NCBI GenBank assembly: GCA_016742125.1
Contig: JACVCM010000090.1
Coordinates: 1 to 12,360, forward strand
DNA length: 12,360 nucleotides
Reading direction: 5' to 3'
From: Sphingomonadaceae bacterium
Lineage (GTDB): Bacteria > Pseudomonadota > Alphaproteobacteria > Sphingomonadales > Sphingomonadaceae
Of the stretch, positions 11,615-12,360 are shown one piece after another. The translations under genes and the position numbers were made by a program. Numbering within the stretch: position 1 is the stretch's first letter; every line of letters begins with the position of its first letter. A model generated the notes under the pieces. That model was not told where the DNA came from, searched no databases, and saw nothing but the letters and a program-made list of their open reading frames with translations.

Positions 11615-12301
11615 ATGAATACCAACCGGCAGAACAACAACCGGCGTCGTGGTCGCGGAAACAACAACCGCCAGCAGAACAACAATCGGAACGGGTTCGA
11701 TTATCAGAACCAGATCGACAATCGGGCACGCGGCAACGCGGCGCAGATGCTGGAAAAATACAAGAAACTCGCGCAGGATGCGCAGTTTAACGGCGACCGC
11801 GTGAATGCCGAATATCATTTGCAGTTCGCCGACCATTATTTCCGCGTCCTTGCCGATTTCCGCAGCCGTCAGGAAGCGCGTCAGGACCAGCAGGGCGAAC
11901 GCCGCAACCGCGACGAATGGCGCGACCAGAATGGCGACAGCGGCTTTGAGGAAATGGAAGCGGTCGAGACTGGCGACTCGGAGAACGAAGTCGCCGCCGA
12001 CGAGAGCGATGATCGACCCCGGCGCGAATCGCGGGAAGATCGCCCCCGCCGGAGTGACCGCAACGAGCGCGGCAATCGGGATCGCGACGGCAATCGTGCG
12101 CCTCGACGCCATCATAGCGAAGAGCAGGATGACGAACCTGCGGGTCTCGACCTAGCTGTTCTGCCGCCCTCCATCGCACTGGCAAATGATGACGATGGCA
12201 ACATCGAAGTCGTCGCCGAGGAAGTGGCACCGAAGCGTAAGCCGCGTGCACGTCGGCCAAAATCGGCGAATGACGAAGAGATGGTAACGGCTGCGGAATA
12301 A
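11615..12301 (+). CDS. DUF4167 protein, Asn/Arg-rich
   Basis: The 228-residue product starts with an Asn/Arg-rich segment (MNTNRQNNNRRRGRGNNNRQ) and carries the DUF4167 core at about 28-90 (ARGNAAQMLEKYKKLAQDAQ, then YHLQFADHYFRVLADF). A long, highly charged, probably disordered region (about 90-170, many Arg, Asp and Glu) follows, then a short DLAVLPPSI segment and a basic PKRKPRARRPK near the C-terminus. This composition suggests nucleic-acid or ribosome association, consistent with its habitual position after prmC, but no function is established to my knowledge. The ATG at 11615 has CAGGG about 10 nt and AAAGGA 14 nt upstream. The frame is open upstream to a TTG at 11537, which I reject because that stretch forms the leader hairpins. 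Confidence 0.88.
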   Translation: MNTNRQNNNRRRGRGNNNRQQNNNRNGFDYQNQIDNRARGNAAQMLEKYKKLAQDAQFNGDRVNAEYHLQFADHYFRVLADFRSRQEARQDQQGERRNRDEWRDQNGDSGFEEMEAVETGDSENEVAADESDDRPRRESREDRPRRSDRNERGNRDRDGNRAPRRHHSEEQDDEPAGLDLAVLPPSIALANDDDGNIEVVAEEVAPKRKPRARRPKSANDEEMVTAAE

Positions 12302-12360
12302 TCGCGTCGCTTGCGTTAATTCTCTGGTCATCTCCAATAATTTAGGGCACCTTATGTAAT

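Noticed and set aside
12302..12360. Final 59 bases after the DUF4167 gene
   Set aside because: No hairpin with a T-run, promoter or start codon with a ribosome binding site that I could support.

Overview
The window looks like ordinary, fairly GC-rich chromosome of an alphaproteobacterium, most likely a member of the Sphingomonadales. The clues are a MipZ-type division-site ATPase, a PrmC / DUF4167 pair, an argD-argF-hslO operon and a DUF3617-like secreted protein, all in forms I associate with sphingomonads. I see no phage, transposase, integrase, CRISPR array, tRNA or rRNA. The species call is inference from protein flavour only.

Layout. Positions 1-95 (minus) hold the first 31 codons of a gene that resembles the N-terminus of an ALDH7-type semialdehyde dehydrogenase. 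It is divergent from gcdH (297-1481, plus). The pair suggests lysine/glutarate catabolism, and a palindromic intergenic repeat lies between them. After gcdH, the minus strand carries what looks like a small RNA of about 100 nt (about 1483-1582), with an anti-Shine-Dalgarno run and a strong intrinsic terminator. Next come a small secreted DUF3617-like protein (1628-2044, minus) and the tightly overlapping operon argD-argF-hslO (5228 down to 2189, minus). This operon covers two arginine-biosynthesis steps and the redox chaperone Hsp33. A terminator-like hairpin lies between the argD promoter region and argD, which suggests attenuation.

The 5229-5464 region is a divergent promoter region that also serves a 592-residue exported TPR protein (5465-7243, plus). 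That gene converges, with a 7-bp gap, on a five-gene minus-strand run: mipZ (9609-8605), a DUF1801/YdeI protein (8608-8003), a 66-residue Cys/Gly-rich single-pass membrane protein (7986-7786), a 40-residue single-pass protein with a TTG start (7789-7667) and an OsmC-family protein (7670-7251). Three of the four junctions are 4-nt start/stop overlaps, so the run is almost certainly co-translated. The 40-residue gene is easy to overlook and is the least described piece of the window.

Upstream of mipZ, a perfect intrinsic terminator closes a FAS1 (fasciclin) lipoprotein gene (10433-9834, minus). Its upstream region contains a near match to the alphaproteobacterial general-stress (EcfG) promoter. 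Divergent from it, prmC (10580-11440) and a DUF4167 gene (11615-12301) run on the plus strand. The leader between these two contains three small stem-loops. The last 59 bases show nothing I can assign.
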